From Niabella beijingensis (lineage in GTDB: Bacteria > Bacteroidota > Bacteroidia > Chitinophagales > Chitinophagaceae), in NCBI RefSeq assembly GCF_020034665.1, contig NZ_JAIQDI010000001.1, positions 2,046,001 to 2,110,000 of the forward strand: a DNA stretch of 64,000 bases. Direction: 5' to 3'. The first letter of the stretch is position 1. Every line of letters begins with the position of its first letter. Below, one piece after another: positions 32,014 through 40,556 of this stretch. Position numbers and translations under genes: made by a program. A model generated the notes under the pieces. That model saw only the letters and a program-made list of their open reading frames with translations, was not told where the DNA came from and did no database searches.

Positions 32014-32054
32014 TATTCTATCCTCCCGATAACTATCGGGAGAACTACCGGGCC
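32014..32054 (-). pseudogene. Remnant of a second tRNA-Arg 5' half, interrupted by a palindrome
   Basis: Read on the plus strand, TATTCTATCC (32014-32023) and GAACTACCGGGCC (32042-32054) are identical to the 5' portion of tRNA-Arg at 31951-31975. The three bases ATT between them are replaced by an 18-base perfect palindrome, TCCCGATAACTATCGGGA (32024-32041). The 3' half of the tRNA is missing. A promoter box lies just upstream (32079-32086), so this was probably the original tRNA position. Confidence 0.7.
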
Positions 32055-32078
32055 GTCTTTCGATAAACTAAAGGGTGG

Positions 32079-32086
32079 CAAATATA
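32079..32086 (-). promoter_or_regulatory. TAnnTTTG -7 box (TATATTTG) for tRNA-Arg
   Basis: On the minus strand TATATTTG lies 25 bases upstream of the tRNA remnant, with a TTTG about 23 bases further upstream. The intact tRNA starts about 100 bases downstream and would be transcribed through the remnant. Confidence 0.55.
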
Positions 32087-32145
32087 GTAAAGAAATCTCA
32101 AGAATCCGGCAAATCGGCCCTGTTGCGCCGGCAGCCCGCTCCGGA

Positions 32146-32859
32146 TCATCCATACAGCTCAAAATGAATGGATTTTTTGTCAAATCCCATTTGTGCGATC
32201 CGCTGACGGGCCTCATCGATCATGTTCTTCCAGCCGCAGAGGAAAAAGCTGGCATCCTTCTTTCCCGCAGCATGTGCTTCGTAGATCGCATGTACATAGC
32301 CGGTCTTTCCCTCCCATTCCTCCCGCGACAGGGTAGGAATATAATGGAAGTATTCAAGACCAAGACCTTTCATCTCCTCATAATACAGCAGGTCCTGCTT
32401 TGTGCGGCAACCATAAATAAGATAAATATCCCGGTGCGGGATGTTTTCCCGCACCAGTGTATGCAACATGCTCCGGAATGGTGCAATGCCCGTACCGGTG
32501 CATACGAAAAACAGGTCATGCTGCAACTGCTCTTCTTTTAATGTGAACACTCCCAGCGGGCCGCGGAATGTTACTTTAGTACCCACTTCCCAGTTTTTGA
32601 ACATGTAGGGGGTGCCCAGTCCGTCCTCCACCAATACGATCAGCAGCTCGTACACCGCAGTTCCGTTGGGTGCACTGGCGATCGAGTAGCTGCGCCATCG
32701 TTTGTTGGGCTTTTCATGAATGGGAAGATCAAGCGTTACAAACTGGCCGGCGGTAAAATCAAACCGTTCGGTGGCATCAGCCTGTATAAAATACCGCCGG
32801 GTATTATAGGTCTCTTCAATAATGTCTACAATCGTTCCTGTAAGCCAAGTGAGGGACAT
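32146..32859 (-). CDS. FAD/NAD(P)-binding ferredoxin reductase-type oxidoreductase
   Basis: The start is set at the ATG at 32859 (MSLTWLTGTIVDIIEETYNTR), giving 237 residues; the longer frame to 32934 lacks family features. The FAD-binding domain has RWRSYSIASAPN, the RxYS motif that contacts the flavin, at about 55-67. The NAD(P)-binding part has FFVCTGTGIAPFRSML and a C-terminal CGWKNMIDEARQ...FELYG. This is the ferredoxin-NADP reductase superfamily, moving electrons between NAD(P)H and a one-electron carrier. The carrier is not encoded nearby. It is divergent from mfd. It is the first ordinary chromosomal gene after the tRNA. Confidence 0.88.
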   Translation of the reverse strand: MSLTWLTGTIVDIIEETYNTRRYFIQADATERFDFTAGQFVTLDLPIHEKPNKRWRSYSIASAPNGTAVYELLIVLVEDGLGTPYMFKNWEVGTKVTFRGPLGVFTLKEEQLQHDLFFVCTGTGIAPFRSMLHTLVRENIPHRDIYLIYGCRTKQDLLYYEEMKGLGLEYFHYIPTLSREEWEGKTGYVHAIYEAHAAGKKDASFFLCGWKNMIDEARQRIAQMGFDKKSIHFELYG

Positions 32860-33007
32860 GTGTTTTTCTTTGTAAGATAAAATAATTTTTAGTAAAACCC
32901 CTTCCGGCAGCACATTAATTACCACTGACGCCATGTTTTTTTGCTATGCCGGGAATGCCTGGTTTACAGCGGTTTGAAAACAAACAATTGCTCCGGTTAA
33001 GATTCGC

Positions 33008-33040
33008 TTTGGGATTTTTTTCAAACTCGTTGTATCTTTG
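33008..33040 (+). promoter_or_regulatory. Promoter of mfd (TTTG ... TATCTTTG)
   Basis: TTTG at 33008-33011 and TATCTTTG at 33033-33040 match the Bacteroidota -33/-7 elements with a 21-base spacing. The -7 box ends 7 bases before the ATG at 33048, implying a leaderless or nearly leaderless transcript. Confidence 0.7.
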
Positions 33041-33047
33041 CGCCCCG

Positions 33048-36000
33048 ATGCAAACGGAAGTGTTGAAGAATTTTTATGGTGATGACCCCCGCTGTTTACA
33101 ACTAGCGAACGAACTCTCCATGCTTCAACCCGTCCATCTGGCCTTAACCGGCGTTCAGGGCAGTGCCTCCCAGTTCATCGTTGGCGCCTGTATGGGCCAT
33201 ACACCGGAACTCAATCATGTGGTGATACTCAATGAACCGGAAGACGCCGCCTATTTTCAGAACAGCCTGGAAAACATTACCGGTGCACTGGATATTTTTT
33301 ATTTCCCCTCCTCATTTAAAACCACCCGGAATTATAAGCTGCTGAATGCGTCGCACGTTATGCTGCGCACGGAAGCCCTTACACGGCTGGCATCAGGAGG
33401 AAATAAAAAGATACTGGTTACCTATGCGGATGCCCTTTTTGAAAAGGTGGTGGTCTCTTCCGCGCTCGCACAAAACATCATCCATCTCAAAAGCGGCGAT
33501 CCGCTGGACATAGAAGGCCTGCTGCTGAAACTGGACAGCTACGGATTCGAACGCAGCGATTTTGTATACGAGCCGGGCCAGTTTGCGCTGCGCGGCGGCA
33601 TCCTGGATATTTATTCCTTTGGCAACGACAAACCCTACCGTGTTGAATTATTTGGTAACGATATCGATTCCATCCGTATCATCGACCCCGAAACCCAGCT
33701 GAGTGAACGTAAATTGCTGCAGGTTTCCATTATTCCAAATGTGGACACCCAGTTTGCAGCGGAAGCGCATGTATCCCTGCTCGATTTTTTACCGGAAAAT
33801 ACGGTCTTCTGGATCCAGGACGCTGCTTTTTGCAGCGAGCGTATGAAAGAAAATGCAACAGAACTGGAGCATTTCCTGGAGCAACAGGCTTCTGCCGATA
33901 AGCGCCCGGAAGAAAACCGCGACGACCGGCTGTTAAAGCAGCAGATCCGCAGCACCGATTTTATCACGGCCACTGATCTTGAAACCGCACTGGAATCAAG
34001 GATAGTGGTACATATCGAACAGGTACCGGCATCCGTCAGCCAGGAGTTTGAGTTTCACACCAAAGAGCAGCCTGCTTTCAACCGGCAGTTCGAATTACTG
34101 ATCAGGGACCTGAAAGCACACGAGGCGCGCGGGTTTGCCCTGTATATCTTTTCCGAGAACCCCAAGCAGCTGCAACGCCTGCAATCGATCTTCGACGATC
34201 AGAACGCCAACCTCGTATTCAACCCCGTTTCCGCAGCCATTCACCTGGGGTTTGTGGATGAAGACCGGAAGATCCTCTGTTACACCGATCATGAGATCTT
34301 CCAGCGGTATCATAAATACAGGGTCAAACAGGCCTATAACAAAAACAAGGCGATCACCCTGCGTACCTTACGGGAATTGCAGCCCGGTGATTTTGTAACG
34401 CATATCGATCACGGTGTAGGAGTCTACAGCGGCCTGCAGAAGATGGATGTAAATGGTAAAACACAGGAGGCCGTCCGTATTATTTATAAGGACAAGGATG
34501 TGCTGTATGTGAACATCAACTCGCTGCACAAGATCTCCAAATATACCGGGAAGGATGGCAGTGTGCCCAAAGTAAATAAACTGGGCAGTGAGGCCTGGAC
34601 CCGGCTGAAGGAAAAGACCAAGGCAAAGGTGAAGGAAATTGCCTTTGACCTCATCCGGCTGTACGCTCAACGGAAGGCGCAGAAGGGATTTGCCCACACT
34701 CCGGATAATTATCTTCAGACCGAACTCGAAGCCTCTTTTATTTATGAAGACACTCCGGATCAGAGCAAGGCCTCTGCCGACGTGAAAAAGGATATGGAAT
34801 CGGAATCACCTATGGACCGCCTGGTTTGCGGCGATGTGGGTTTCGGAAAGACAGAGATCGCTATCCGCGCTGCCTTTAAGACCTGTGTAGATGGCAAACA
34901 GGCCGCCATCCTGGTGCCGACCACCATCCTCGCCTTTCAGCATTATAAAACCTTCAGCGACCGTTTAAAAGAATTTCCGGTAACCGTTGATTTTATAAAC
35001 CGCTTCAAATCAGCAAAAGAAAAAAAAGAAACCCTCAAAAAGCTGGAGGAAGGAAAGGTCGACATCCTGGTAGGAACACATGGCCTGCTGGGCAAGGAAG
35101 TAAAATTCAAGGACCTGGGCATACTGGTCATCGATGAAGAACAAAAATTCGGAGTGGCCCACAAGGAAAAAATAAAAGTGCTGCGCAATACGGTGGACTG
35201 TTTGACCCTGACGGCAACTCCCATCCCCAGGACCCTGCAGTTCTCCCTGATGGGGGCAAGGGACCTCAGCATTATCAATACGCCTCCGCCCAACCGGCAG
35301 CCGATACAAACAGAAGTGCAGGTGTATAATGAGGACATCATCCGCGATGCCATTTATTTTGAAACGGAGCGCGGCGGTCAGGTGTTCTTTATTCACAACC
35401 GTGTGGCGGGGTTGAGCGAAATGGCGGCCCTGATCCAGGGGTTGTGCCCTGATCTTTCGGTGAGTTATGCGCACGGACAGATGGAAGGTTCCAAACTGGA
35501 AGAAAAGATCCTGGACTTTATCGACCATCGCTATGATGTGCTGGTATGTACCAATATCGTGGAAAGCGGTGTGGACATCCCGAATGTCAATACCATCATC
35601 ATCAATAACGCGCACCATTTCGGACTCAGCGATCTGCACCAGCTGCGGGGCCGCGTGGGCCGGAGCAATAAAAAAGCTTTCTGCTACCTCCTGGCGCCCC
35701 CCATGAGCACCCTGCCGGCCGATTCGCGCAAACGCCTGCAGACACTGGAGCAGCACAGCGAACTGGGCAGCGGTTTTCAGATCGCCATGCGCGACCTCGA
35801 TATCCGTGGTGCGGGCAACCTGCTGGGTGGCGAGCAAAGTGGTTTTATGGCGGAGATCGGTTTTGAGACCTACCAGAAGATCCTGGATGAAGCCATCAGA
35901 GAACTGAAACGCACGCAGTTCAAAGAGCTGTTCAAGGAGGAGATCAGCAGGCAGGATGATTTTGTAAGCGATTGTACCATTGATACCGACCTGGAGATAC

Positions 36001-36431
36001 TGATTCCCGATGATTATGTGGAGAACATTACCGAACGGCTCTCCCTCTACCAGCGGCTGGATAACAGCGAATCCGAAGACGAACTGGCCGAAATGCACCA
36101 GGAGCTGCAGGACCGGTTTGGCCCCGTTCCAGCTCCAGTGGACGACCTCTTTGAAACCATAAAATGCCGGAAACTGGCAGTGGACCTGGGTTTTGAGAAA
36201 ATGACCCTTAAGAACGAAACGCTGCGCTGTCATTTCATTAACCGCCCCGATTCACCCTATTTTGAAGCGGATGTTTTTCAGAAGATCATCCAGTATGTGC
36301 AGACCGGCACCAATAAGGCGCGCCTGAAACAGACGGGAAGATTGTTCCTGCTGGTGGCGGAACCGATCCCTTCAATGAAATCACTTTATGATTTTCTGAA
36401 AGACATGCATCAGTTTTGTACAGGCAGCTGA
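33048..36431 (+). CDS. mfd: Transcription-repair coupling factor Mfd
   Basis: The start at 33048 gives 1127 residues, the usual size. The N-terminal UvrB-like domains include EPGQFALRGGILDIYSF. The RNA-polymerase-interaction (CarD-like) domain is at about 440-500 (LQPGDFVTHIDHGVGVYSGL). The RecG-like helicase has Walker A CGDVGFGKTEIA (about 595-606) and motif II DEEQKFGV (about 694-701), TATPIPRTLQFSLMGARDLS and the LHQLRGRVGRS motif, followed by the C-terminal TRCF domain. Mfd removes RNA polymerase stalled at DNA damage and recruits UvrA. The upstream 34 codons of the longest frame overlap the promoter and are excluded. It stands alone with its own promoter. Confidence 0.97.
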   Translation: MQTEVLKNFYGDDPRCLQLANELSMLQPVHLALTGVQGSASQFIVGACMGHTPELNHVVILNEPEDAAYFQNSLENITGALDIFYFPSSFKTTRNYKLLNASHVMLRTEALTRLASGGNKKILVTYADALFEKVVVSSALAQNIIHLKSGDPLDIEGLLLKLDSYGFERSDFVYEPGQFALRGGILDIYSFGNDKPYRVELFGNDIDSIRIIDPETQLSERKLLQVSIIPNVDTQFAAEAHVSLLDFLPENTVFWIQDAAFCSERMKENATELEHFLEQQASADKRPEENRDDRLLKQQIRSTDFITATDLETALESRIVVHIEQVPASVSQEFEFHTKEQPAFNRQFELLIRDLKAHEARGFALYIFSENPKQLQRLQSIFDDQNANLVFNPVSAAIHLGFVDEDRKILCYTDHEIFQRYHKYRVKQAYNKNKAITLRTLRELQPGDFVTHIDHGVGVYSGLQKMDVNGKTQEAVRIIYKDKDVLYVNINSLHKISKYTGKDGSVPKVNKLGSEAWTRLKEKTKAKVKEIAFDLIRLYAQRKAQKGFAHTPDNYLQTELEASFIYEDTPDQSKASADVKKDMESESPMDRLVCGDVGFGKTEIAIRAAFKTCVDGKQAAILVPTTILAFQHYKTFSDRLKEFPVTVDFINRFKSAKEKKETLKKLEEGKVDILVGTHGLLGKEVKFKDLGILVIDEEQKFGVAHKEKIKVLRNTVDCLTLTATPIPRTLQFSLMGARDLSIINTPPPNRQPIQTEVQVYNEDIIRDAIYFETERGGQVFFIHNRVAGLSEMAALIQGLCPDLSVSYAHGQMEGSKLEEKILDFIDHRYDVLVCTNIVESGVDIPNVNTIIINNAHHFGLSDLHQLRGRVGRSNKKAFCYLLAPPMSTLPADSRKRLQTLEQHSELGSGFQIAMRDLDIRGAGNLLGGEQSGFMAEIGFETYQKILDEAIRELKRTQFKELFKEEISRQDDFVSDCTIDTDLEILIPDDYVENITERLSLYQRLDNSESEDELAEMHQELQDRFGPVPAPVDDLFETIKCRKLAVDLGFEKMTLKNETLRCHFINRPDSPYFEADVFQKIIQYVQTGTNKARLKQTGRLFLLVAEPIPSMKSLYDFLKDMHQFCTGS

Positions 36432-36483
36432 TATTGCCGGTGACAACAGCAACGGCAAAGACGATCAGAAAAAGATCGGTGCT

Positions 36484-37209
36484 TTAAAGTTCCTTAATCT
36501 TTATATTCCGGAATGCCACACCACTGGCCCAGTCCTGCAAGGCAATATGGCCGCTGGTATGTTTTCCGAATTCGGGAAAGTTTTTAAAATGCGTACGCCC
36601 CACGCTGTCCTGCCATGCAGGAGCTGTCAGATCCTGCTGCACGGTCAATATCCCGTTAAGATAAAATTCTATTTTTCCTTCTGTCTGTTTAATCCGGGAT
36701 TGGTTCCACTCACCCGCAGGTTTGGCAACTGCAGGATTTTTCTGTGCATCCAGCGCAAAAAGGGTCCCGGCTCTTTTTACAGGATTGGCATTGTCAGCAT
36801 GTGCCGGATCCAGCAGCTGGTATTCGGGACCCGATGCCCAGGCCGTTGTAAGATCCGGGCGCTCCAGCACATTTATAAATACACCGCTGTTGCCGTTCTT
36901 CGATAACTTCCACTCGAACTGCAGCTCAAAATTTTTAAATACCTTATCGCTTACCAGGTCGTTGACCTCCGTTTTGTTCACTGTATCCACCGCCAGTGTT
37001 CCGTCGCGGGCGATCCATCCGGCAGTGGTATTCTTCTTATTGTATAAATGCCAGCCATCCGCAGACCTTCCGTCAAATAATAAGGTCCATCCCTGTTCTC
37101 TTTCTTTTGTGGTTAACCGGTTGTTCTGATCGGTGTCCGCACAGGAAGCAGCCAGGATCAATATCGTGAAGTACAGGAACAGGGCATGGGGCCGGGGTTG
37201 GTTCATCAT
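36484..37209 (-). CDS. DUF1080 (3-keto-disaccharide hydrolase-type) lipoprotein
   Basis: The start at 37209 gives 241 residues with a lipoprotein signal (FTILILAASCADTD, Cys near residue 22). The rest is a DUF1080 concanavalin-like domain: GWTLLFDGRSADGWHLYNKK, FELQFEWKLSKNGNSGVFINV, and the C-terminal HIALQDWASGVAFRNIKIKEL. Members are secreted and some cleave 3-keto-disaccharides; others probably only bind carbohydrate. Here it is a single gene with no dehydrogenase or sugar isomerase next to it, so the substrate is unknown. Confidence 0.88.
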   Translation of the reverse strand: MMNQPRPHALFLYFTILILAASCADTDQNNRLTTKEREQGWTLLFDGRSADGWHLYNKKNTTAGWIARDGTLAVDTVNKTEVNDLVSDKVFKNFELQFEWKLSKNGNSGVFINVLERPDLTTAWASGPEYQLLDPAHADNANPVKRAGTLFALDAQKNPAVAKPAGEWNQSRIKQTEGKIEFYLNGILTVQQDLTAPAWQDSVGRTHFKNFPEFGKHTSGHIALQDWASGVAFRNIKIKEL

Positions 37210-37364
37210 TATTCGTTTTACTGAAGTTATACGTTGTTTTACAATAAGCAATGGTTCTTACAGTACCTCCCGTCTTCCGCGGCATCCAACAGGAGACATT
37301 GAGGGAAAATTCCTTTGTCCATATCCTGTCTTACAGGATTCGCGGCACTTCACGTTAAAGCAGC

Positions 37365-37751
37365 TCAGCGCTCCGGATAGGCATCTCCTTTATGACAGGT
37401 ATTGCAGGTCACCGTATTCAGATAGGCGGGATGGATCACCGAATCGGTACGGAAATAATTTTTATTGATATCGATCGTCATCCGCAGCATGTTCCGCGCC
37501 ACTTCTTTTGCCGGGTTCTCATCAGAGGCAAAATCAAGCCGCTCGGTGTTTTTTCCTTTGGCATGACAGAAATCACATTTTACACCCAGTGCTTTGTTGA
37601 AGGACTCCATGATACTGTCCAGCCGTTCGTGGGTAATATCCTGTGGCAATACTTTAAGATTATGCGGCGGGGTATAAAAAGAGAAGGAGGCTCCGGCGCA
37701 GATAACCAGCAAAACAGCGGAAAATACTGCTGTGATTTTTTTATACGGCAT
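37365..37751 (-). CDS. Small dihaem c-type cytochrome
   Basis: This 128-residue exported protein has an N-terminal hydrophobic signal (AVFSAVLLVICAGASFSFY). Two haem c attachment sites are visible, CDFCH (about residues 59-63) and CNTCH (about 115-119). The region between them (ENPAKEVARNMLRMTIDINKNYF) matches the small cytochrome c family related to photosynthetic reaction-centre cytochrome subunits, common in Bacteroidota. It probably carries electrons in the periplasm. It is followed downstream by the DUF1080 gene with a gap of about 155 bases, so they are not clearly cotranscribed. Confidence 0.85.
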   Translation of the reverse strand: MPYKKITAVFSAVLLVICAGASFSFYTPPHNLKVLPQDITHERLDSIMESFNKALGVKCDFCHAKGKNTERLDFASDENPAKEVARNMLRMTIDINKNYFRTDSVIHPAYLNTVTCNTCHKGDAYPER

Positions 37752-37889
37752 AAAATCCGATTTTACAATTTAATGACATGTTGCTGCAATTTAGGGAAAA
37801 TCAATAGAAACAGGGAGTTCCGGCCGGAACAAACCATAAACAGCCGTTAGCATTCGCCAAACGATGCCCGGTGCAATGTCAATAATGAT

Positions 37890-37897
37890 TAACTTTG
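37890..37897 (+). promoter_or_regulatory. TAnnTTTG -7 box (TAACTTTG) for korB
   Basis: The box lies 20 bases upstream of the korB start at 37917. No clear -33 element was seen. Confidence 0.5.
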
Positions 37898-37916
37898 CAC
37901 CCTATTTCTTAAGATC

Positions 37917-38945
37917 ATGTCAGAAGTTATCACTCCCGCCTTAACAGCCAAGGATTTTGCAACCGATCAGGAAGTGCGTTGGTGCCCGGGCTGCGGCGAC
38001 TATTCCATATTGGCACAGGTACAACGGGTAATGCCGGGCCTGGGCATTCCCAGGGAAAATATTGTTTTTATCTCCGGTATCGGCTGCAGCAGCCGCTTCC
38101 CGTATTATATGAATACCTATGGTATGCATTCGATCCATGGCCGTGCCACGGCTATTGCATCGGGTCTGAAAGCCACACGCCCGGAGCTGAGCATCTGGAT
38201 CGTTACCGGTGACGGCGACGGACTGAGCATCGGCGGTAACCATACCATCCATCTGCTGCGGAGGAACTTTGATGTAAATGTGCTGTTGTTCAACAACCAG
38301 ATCTATGGATTGACCAAGGGTCAGTACTCTCCCACTTCAGAGGAAAATAAGATCACCAAGTCCACTCCTTTTGGCAGTATCGACCACCCGTTCAATCCCC
38401 TGGCGCTTGCGCTGGGTGCAGATGCCAGCTTTGTGGCACGCACTATGGACCGGGATCCCAAGCACCTGCAGGCCATGTTGATACGGACGCACCAGCACAA
38501 AGGCGCTTCTTTCCTGGAGATCTATCAGAATTGTAATATTTTCAATGATGGCGCTTTTGAGGTATTTACTGAAAAAAGTACCAAGGCTGCAGAAACGATC
38601 TTTGTGGAACACGGTAAACCACTGACCTTTGGTGCAGACAATAATCAGGGTATCCGCCTGGACGGGTTTAAACCCCAGGTGGTAACGCTGGGCGATAACT
38701 ACAGCGCAGACGACCTCTGGGTACACGATGAGAAAGATATTTTCAAAGCACAATTGCTGACCCGCATTTTCGATAACCCCGCACTGGAAGGGCATTTGCC
38801 CCGGCCGTTCGGCGTATTTTATGAAGCAGACCGCCCCTGTTATGAAGAAATGATGGCGCTGCAACTGGAAGACGCCAAAGCACGCAAGACTCCGGACCTG
38901 GATGCCCTGCTGCGTGGTAAGGAAGTGTGGACCATACAGGACTAA
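37917..38945 (+). CDS. korB: 2-oxoacid:ferredoxin oxidoreductase beta subunit (KorB)
   Basis: The 342 residues contain the thiamine diphosphate-binding features of the beta subunit: RWCPGCGDYSILAQVQRVMP near the N-terminus, GIGCSSRFPYYMNTYGMHSIHGRA, IVTGDGDGLSIGGNH (the GDG...N motif for Mg-ThDP) and NNQIYGLTKGQYSPTSEE. With an alpha subunit it oxidises 2-oxoglutarate or another 2-oxoacid to the acyl-CoA while reducing ferredoxin. The alpha gene normally sits just upstream but is not here; upstream is a cytochrome gene on the other strand. korB therefore has its own promoter. A methyltransferase gene follows after 3 bases and is probably cotranscribed. Confidence 0.92.
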   Translation: MSEVITPALTAKDFATDQEVRWCPGCGDYSILAQVQRVMPGLGIPRENIVFISGIGCSSRFPYYMNTYGMHSIHGRATAIASGLKATRPELSIWIVTGDGDGLSIGGNHTIHLLRRNFDVNVLLFNNQIYGLTKGQYSPTSEENKITKSTPFGSIDHPFNPLALALGADASFVARTMDRDPKHLQAMLIRTHQHKGASFLEIYQNCNIFNDGAFEVFTEKSTKAAETIFVEHGKPLTFGADNNQGIRLDGFKPQVVTLGDNYSADDLWVHDEKDIFKAQLLTRIFDNPALEGHLPRPFGVFYEADRPCYEEMMALQLEDAKARKTPDLDALLRGKEVWTIQD

Positions 38946-38948
38946 ATC

Positions 38949-39776
38949 ATGAACGATCCGTCATCTTCCGGGAAACAGGATTATATCGCCGTTAACCGGG
39001 CCTCCTGGAATAATAAAGTGCGGTTTCACCTGGAATCGGATTTCTATGATGTGGCCGGTTTTCTGAAAGGCGCCTCCTCGCTGCATTCCATTGAGCTGAA
39101 CCTGCTCGGTGACATAGAAGGAAAACGCATCCTGCATTTGCAATGCCATTTCGGACAGGATACTATTTCGCTGGCACGAATGGGTGCACGGGTTACGGGG
39201 ATCGATCTTTCCGATAAAGCCATCGATGCGGCAAAAGAGCTTACGCAAAAAACAACTACAGCCGCGGATTTTATCTGCTGCGATCTTTATGAGCTGCCGC
39301 AGCACCTGAACGAAACCTTCGATATTGTTTTTACAAGTTACGGAACCATCGGATGGCTGCCCGACCTGGATAAATGGGCAGCTGTTATTTCCCGGTTCCT
39401 GAAGCCGGCAGGAACATTCGTGTTCGCCGAATTTCACCCGGTGGTATGGATGTTCGATGATGACTTTAAAAATATCGGCTATTCTTATTTTAATACCGGG
39501 GCGATTACAGAAACTTATGAGGGTACGTATGCCGACCGAAATGCGAACCTGAGCCAGTCGTATGTAATGTGGAACCACGGGCTGGGTGAGGTAATGAACA
39601 GCCTGATCCGGAATGGTCTTGAAATTACCCGCTTCGAAGAGTTTGATTATTCTCCTCACAATTGTTTCCAGGATACTGTGGAAATAGCACCCAAAAAATA
39701 CGGTATCCGGCACCTGGTAAACAAGATCCCCATGGTATATGCGCTAACGGCGGTGAAGCGTTCGTTAATTGGTTGA
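38949..39776 (+). CDS. Class I SAM-dependent methyltransferase
   Basis: The 275 residues have the Rossmann methyltransferase motif I, ILHLQCHFGQDTISLARMGA (about 56-75), then GIDLSDKAID as the acidic motif and DIVFTSYGTIGWLPDLDKW as motif II/III. The modified HLQCHFGQD in place of E/D-x-G-x-G-x-G is typical of one Bacteroidota subgroup. The substrate is unknown. It starts 3 bases after korB. The end of the gene overlaps an imperfect inverted repeat at 39772-39850. Confidence 0.85.
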   Translation: MNDPSSSGKQDYIAVNRASWNNKVRFHLESDFYDVAGFLKGASSLHSIELNLLGDIEGKRILHLQCHFGQDTISLARMGARVTGIDLSDKAIDAAKELTQKTTTAADFICCDLYELPQHLNETFDIVFTSYGTIGWLPDLDKWAAVISRFLKPAGTFVFAEFHPVVWMFDDDFKNIGYSYFNTGAITETYEGTYADRNANLSQSYVMWNHGLGEVMNSLIRNGLEITRFEEFDYSPHNCFQDTVEIAPKKYGIRHLVNKIPMVYALTAVKRSLIG

Positions 39777-39850
39777 AAAGTTTGTCGGTTGACAGGGATT
39801 ACTTCTCTGTAATATCTTATATAAACCGTCAAACCTGTTAACTTTTCAAC
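39772..39850. repeat. Imperfect long inverted repeat (GTTGAAAAGTT type)
   Basis: GTTGAAAAGTT...GGTTGAC (39772-39793) pairs imperfectly with GTCAAACC...AACTTTTCAAC (39829-39850), and further TTGTTAACTTATCAAC-like units follow. It probably acts as a terminator between the methyltransferase and yciO, or it is a dispersed repeat of this genome. Confidence 0.5.
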
Positions 39851-39879
39851 TTGTTAACTTATCAACCGATATTTGCGGT

Positions 39880-40488
39880 ATGCTTATCTCCATCCATCCC
39901 AAAGATCCCCAGCCCCGTTTGATCAAACAGGTGGCCGATACATTAAGAGAAGGAGGCATTATTGTTTATCCTACCGATACCATTTACGGACTGGGCTGTG
40001 ATATATTTCAGACCAAAGCGATCGAGCGCATCGCCTGGATAAAAAAAATTGATCCCAAAAAAGCACAATTCTCTTTTGTCTGTGCAGACCTTAGTCACCT
40101 GAGTGATTTTGCCAAACAGATCTCTAACAGTACTTACCGTGTTCTGAAAGAATACCTGCCGGGGCCTTATACTTTTATCCTCGAAGCGAGTAAGCAGGTG
40201 CCAAAAATCCTGCACAGTAAAAAGAATACCGTAGGTATCCGCGTTCCGGATAACAGGATCACCAAAGCGCTGATCGAAGAACTGGGGCACCCGATATTGA
40301 GTACCTCACTCCCCGGAGAACTGGTGGAGGATTACACCGATCCGGAGATCATTCACGATAATTATCAGAACCTGGTGGATATTGTAGTGGATGGCGGTAT
40401 CGGGGGCATGGTACCGTCTACCATTGTTGATTGTACCGGCAACGAAATGGTACTGGTGAGAAAAGGCCTGGGCCCCTGGGAAGAATGA
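39880..40488 (+). CDS. yciO: YciO/Sua5-family protein
   Basis: The 202 residues have a YrdC/Sua5 fold: ADTLREGGIIVYPTDTIYGLGCDI for the nucleotide and carbamoyl-site region, LKEYLPGPYTFILEASKQVPKIL and VGIRVPDN. The start MLISIHPKDPQPRLIKQ and the end GGMVPSTIVDCTGNEMVLVRKG match the YciO branch rather than short TsaC. TsaC makes threonylcarbamoyl-AMP for tRNA t6A; the exact activity of YciO is less certain. It could be a second TsaC-type enzyme or the only one in this genome. A near-consensus GATATTTG box lies 6 bases before the ATG. Confidence 0.88.
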   Translation: MLISIHPKDPQPRLIKQVADTLREGGIIVYPTDTIYGLGCDIFQTKAIERIAWIKKIDPKKAQFSFVCADLSHLSDFAKQISNSTYRVLKEYLPGPYTFILEASKQVPKILHSKKNTVGIRVPDNRITKALIEELGHPILSTSLPGELVEDYTDPEIIHDNYQNLVDIVVDGGIGGMVPSTIVDCTGNEMVLVRKGLGPWEE

Positions 40489-40501
40489 ACCATTGCAAAT
40501 T

Positions 40502-40529
40502 AAAAAGGGCGTGCTGGAAAACACACCCC
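40502..40529 (-). terminator. Terminator of the metal-efflux operon
   Basis: On the minus strand GGGTGTG and CACGCCC form a 7-base stem with one T-G pair around an 8-base loop, followed by TTTTTA. It lies about 28 bases beyond the pump stop codon at 40557. Confidence 0.7.
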
Positions 40530-40556
40530 GTTGATTGTCTCTGACGTAACCATTGA

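Noticed and set aside
35010..36233. 407-codon minus-strand open frame inside mfd
   Set aside because: It is antisense to strongly conserved mfd helicase motifs, shows no family features, and G/C-rich genes commonly leave such open frames.
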